Shown: in pieces, positions 61,981 to 64,000 of the stretch
How positions within the stretch are numbered: position 1 is the first letter of the stretch
Layout of the letters: each line of letters starts with the position of its first letter
Source of the DNA: Catenulispora rubra
GTDB lineage: Bacteria > Actinomycetota > Actinomycetes > Streptomycetales > Catenulisporaceae
Direction of reading: 5' to 3'
DNA length: 64,000 bases
NCBI RefSeq assembly: GCF_015356825.1
Contig: NZ_JAACYW010000004.1
Coordinates: 57,132-121,131, forward strand
Translations under genes and position numbers: made by a program
Notes under the pieces: generated by a model
The model's input: the letters and a program-made list of their open reading frames with translations, nothing else
Told to the model about the DNA's origin: nothing
Database searches by the model: none

Positions 61981-64000
61981 ATGCGCTTCGAGCTGCTGGG
62001 ACCGCTGGAGGTCACTGACGACGGCCTCGGACTGCCGGTCAACGGGCCTTACCCACGAGCCGCCCTCACCACCTTGCTGCTCCACCGCAACCAGCCGGTG
62101 CCCGTCGAGCGGCTGACCCGTGCGCTGTGGGGCGATGAGCCGCCTGTCTCAGCGACAGCGGCACTGCGAAACCACATGATGCGGCTGCGGCACGCGGTAC
62201 GAGATCCAGACGCCACCCGGATCCGTACCGGGATGTCGGCATACGAAATCCGGGTGGCGCCGGGCGAGTGCGATCTCGACGACTTCGCTCGGGGGTACGC
62301 CGAAGGGCTGCGGGCCGCCCGGGAAGAACGATGGGCGCAGGCCTCCAGAGTACTGACTTCGGCGCTGGCACTCTGGCGCGGCGAGCCACTGGCCGACCTC
62401 CCGGCGAAAGCCGAGTTCAAACACCACATCCAGCAGCTCCGCAACAACCGCCTCCTGGCACTCGAACGGCGCATCGAGGCCGACATGCACCTGGGCCGGC
62501 ATCACGAAGCCGGCGACGAACTGTGGGAACTCACCGCCGAGCATCCGCTCCACGAGCAGTTCCACCGCCAGCTCATGCTCGCGCTGTATCGCTCAGGTCG
62601 CCAAGCCGAAGCGCTCGACGTCTACGCGGCGCTGCGCCGGACCCTGAAGGCCGAGTTGGCGATAGAGCCATCGGCCGATGTCAGGGATCTGCAGCAGCGG
62701 ATCCTGGTTCACGACCCCGTTCTCGCGCCGTGCTCCGAAGACACGACCGGCACAGGGAATCCACCGGCTGATCAAGATCCTGGGACGATCGCGTCGCCGG
62801 CCCCGGAAATCCAGGACCCGACGGCGGCACCCTCGCATCCCGAACCTGACAGCGCCCCGATCGCCCAGCTACCCGCGGACGTCACAGACTTCACCGGGCG
62901 AGAACGTGAAACCGCGGCGATGGTCCGCTCTTTGATCGGCGGTCCCGCCGGACCGGGACGAGTTCCGGTCGTCACCGTGACCGGCGGCGGCGGACTGGGC
63001 AAAACGACGGCGGCGATCCACGCCGCGCACCAGGTGGCACACCTGTTCCCCGACGGCCAGCTGTATGCCGACCTGCGGGGCACCGATCCGCTTCCGAGTG
63101 AGACCGGTAACATCCTCGGGTCCCTCCTGTCCGCCTTCGGGATCCCGGCCGGCGGTCTTCCACCCGGCGTCAACGAGCGCGCCGCCCTGTTCCGCACCAC
63201 GCTGGCCGGCCGGCGGGTCCTGGTCGTCCTGGACAACGCCCGCAATCCCGAGCAGATCCGCCCCCTGATCCCCGCTTCAGAAGGCTGCGCCGTACTGGTC
63301 ACCAGCCGCTACAAGCTGTCCGGGCTGGCCGGAGCGCGGCGCGTGGACCTGGACCTGATGCCCGCCCCGGAGGCATCGCGGCTGCTGGAACTCATCATCG
63401 GCGCCGACCGTACGGCAGCCGAGCCCGCGGCCGTCGCCTCGATACTGGAAAGCTGCGCCGGCCTACCGCTCGCCCTGCGTATCGCCGGGGCACGCCTGGC
63501 CGACCGGCCGTCGTGGTCCGTGCAGAGATTCGCGACCCGGCTGGCCGACCGCAGACGGAGGCTGGACGAACTGTCGGTGCCCGACCTGGCCGTGCGCGCC
63601 AGCTTCGATCTCAGCTACGTGGGCCTGCGATCGCGCAGGGGAACCGCCGGTCTCGACGCCGACGATGCGTTCCGCATCGCCACCCTGATACCCGCGACGA
63701 GCTTCGGCGCCGCCGAGGTGGCGGCCCTGCTCGGGGCGCCGGAGGCAGATGTCGAGGACGCTCTGGAACACCTCGTGGACATTCATCTGCTGGCCGAGCA
63801 GGACGAGGGCTGCTACCGCTATCACGATCTCATCCGATCGTACGCGTCAGAGCTCTTGAACGGCGCCGGGACCGCCGCTGAGCGCGATCCGGCCCTCCGT
63901 CGGCTGATCTGTTGGTATGCCGCCGGTGTCGAAGCCGCCTCCGTGGCCGTCAGCGACGCCCCCAACCGCCTGCCCACCGCCGAGCCCGAACCCGGGACCC
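61981..64000 (+). CDS. SARP-family regulator with NB-ARC domain (right end cut by window)
   Basis: 673 residues are visible and the frame runs off the edge. The N-terminal OmpR-like DNA-binding domain (1-95: MRFELLGPLEVTDDG, RAALTTLLLHRNQPVPVERL, ALWGDEPP, LRNHMMRLRHAV) and BTAD (100-245: FARGYAEGLRAARE, EHPLHEQFHRQLMLALYRSGRQAEAL) define a SARP (AfsR/DnrI type). An acidic Pro-rich linker leads to NB-ARC (about 300-600) with Walker A GGGGLGKTT near 335 and Walker B VLVVLDNARN. A TPR tail is expected beyond the edge, as in AfsR. It is an activator of secondary metabolism or secreted enzymes; the target is unknown. Confidence 0.92.
   Translation, partial: MRFELLGPLEVTDDGLGLPVNGPYPRAALTTLLLHRNQPVPVERLTRALWGDEPPVSATAALRNHMMRLRHAVRDPDATRIRTGMSAYEIRVAPGECDLDDFARGYAEGLRAAREERWAQASRVLTSALALWRGEPLADLPAKAEFKHHIQQLRNNRLLALERRIEADMHLGRHHEAGDELWELTAEHPLHEQFHRQLMLALYRSGRQAEALDVYAALRRTLKAELAIEPSADVRDLQQRILVHDPVLAPCSEDTTGTGNPPADQDPGTIASPAPEIQDPTAAPSHPEPDSAPIAQLPADVTDFTGRERETAAMVRSLIGGPAGPGRVPVVTVTGGGGLGKTTAAIHAAHQVAHLFPDGQLYADLRGTDPLPSETGNILGSLLSAFGIPAGGLPPGVNERAALFRTTLAGRRVLVVLDNARNPEQIRPLIPASEGCAVLVTSRYKLSGLAGARRVDLDLMPAPEASRLLELIIGADRTAAEPAAVASILESCAGLPLALRIAGARLADRPSWSVQRFATRLADRRRRLDELSVPDLAVRASFDLSYVGLRSRRGTAGLDADDAFRIATLIPATSFGAAEVAALLGAPEADVEDALEHLVDIHLLAEQDEGCYRYHDLIRSYASELLNGAGTAAERDPALRRLICWYAAGVEAASVAVSDAPNRLPTAEPEPGT

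Overview
The window is very GC-rich, with strong G/C preference at third codon positions, frequent GTG starts and dense overlapping ORFs on both strands. It also holds TetR, IclR, PaaX, SARP and NB-ARC regulators, RHS/SGNH secreted giants and ricin-tailed glycosidases. This points to a filamentous actinomycete (Streptomyces/Catenulispora-like). The genus cannot be fixed from the sequence alone.

Left third (about 0.3-30 kb): a catabolic region. A secreted lipase-like hydrolase and an IclR regulator come first. Then a leftward operon (SDR, amidohydrolase, acyl-CoA synthetase, MaoC hydratase) diverges from a PaaX-type regulator. Next come an APC permease, a CocE-type hydrolase, a complete five-gene peptide/nickel-type ABC importer and a TetR regulator. 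A second block holds an amidase, a TetR regulator, an aldehyde dehydrogenase, a copper amine oxidase, an enoyl-CoA hydratase, an acyl-CoA synthetase, a YhdH-type reductase, a small membrane protein and a thiolase. Four copies of the 16-bp motif TAAAAACANNNGTTAT lie before the amidase, between the TetR gene and the aldehyde dehydrogenase gene, and before the amine oxidase. They tie the second block into one regulon. My inference is a route that imports an amide or amine conjugate, hydrolyses it, oxidises the amine to an acid, activates the acids with CoA and feeds them to beta-oxidation. Traces of a CoA transferase and an IclR-like regulator sit beside the thiolase.

Middle (about 30.3-45.8 kb): a scarred region. 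It holds an MFS exporter, a truncated tRNA-Met(CAU) that looks like an attachment-site scar, two decayed copies of one IS5-family element flanking a 245-residue cargo protein, IS701- and IS630-type transposase remnants, and broken P450, LysR and secreted-protein pieces. Intact within it are a translationally coupled exopolysaccharide-type trio (GT2 synthase, GH113-like lipoprotein, GT-C membrane transferase), an XRE regulator and a secreted GH97 glycosidase with Ig-like and ricin domains.

Right third (45.8-64 kb): an XRE/NB-ARC/TPR regulator split by a frameshift, then a leftward pair of giant secreted proteins. These are a 2,234-residue RHS-repeat protein with an unrecognised C-terminal domain and a 1,565-residue partner whose terminal SGNH-like domain has lost its catalytic residues. 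A secreted GH16 glucanase follows, and a SARP/NB-ARC regulator runs off the right edge.
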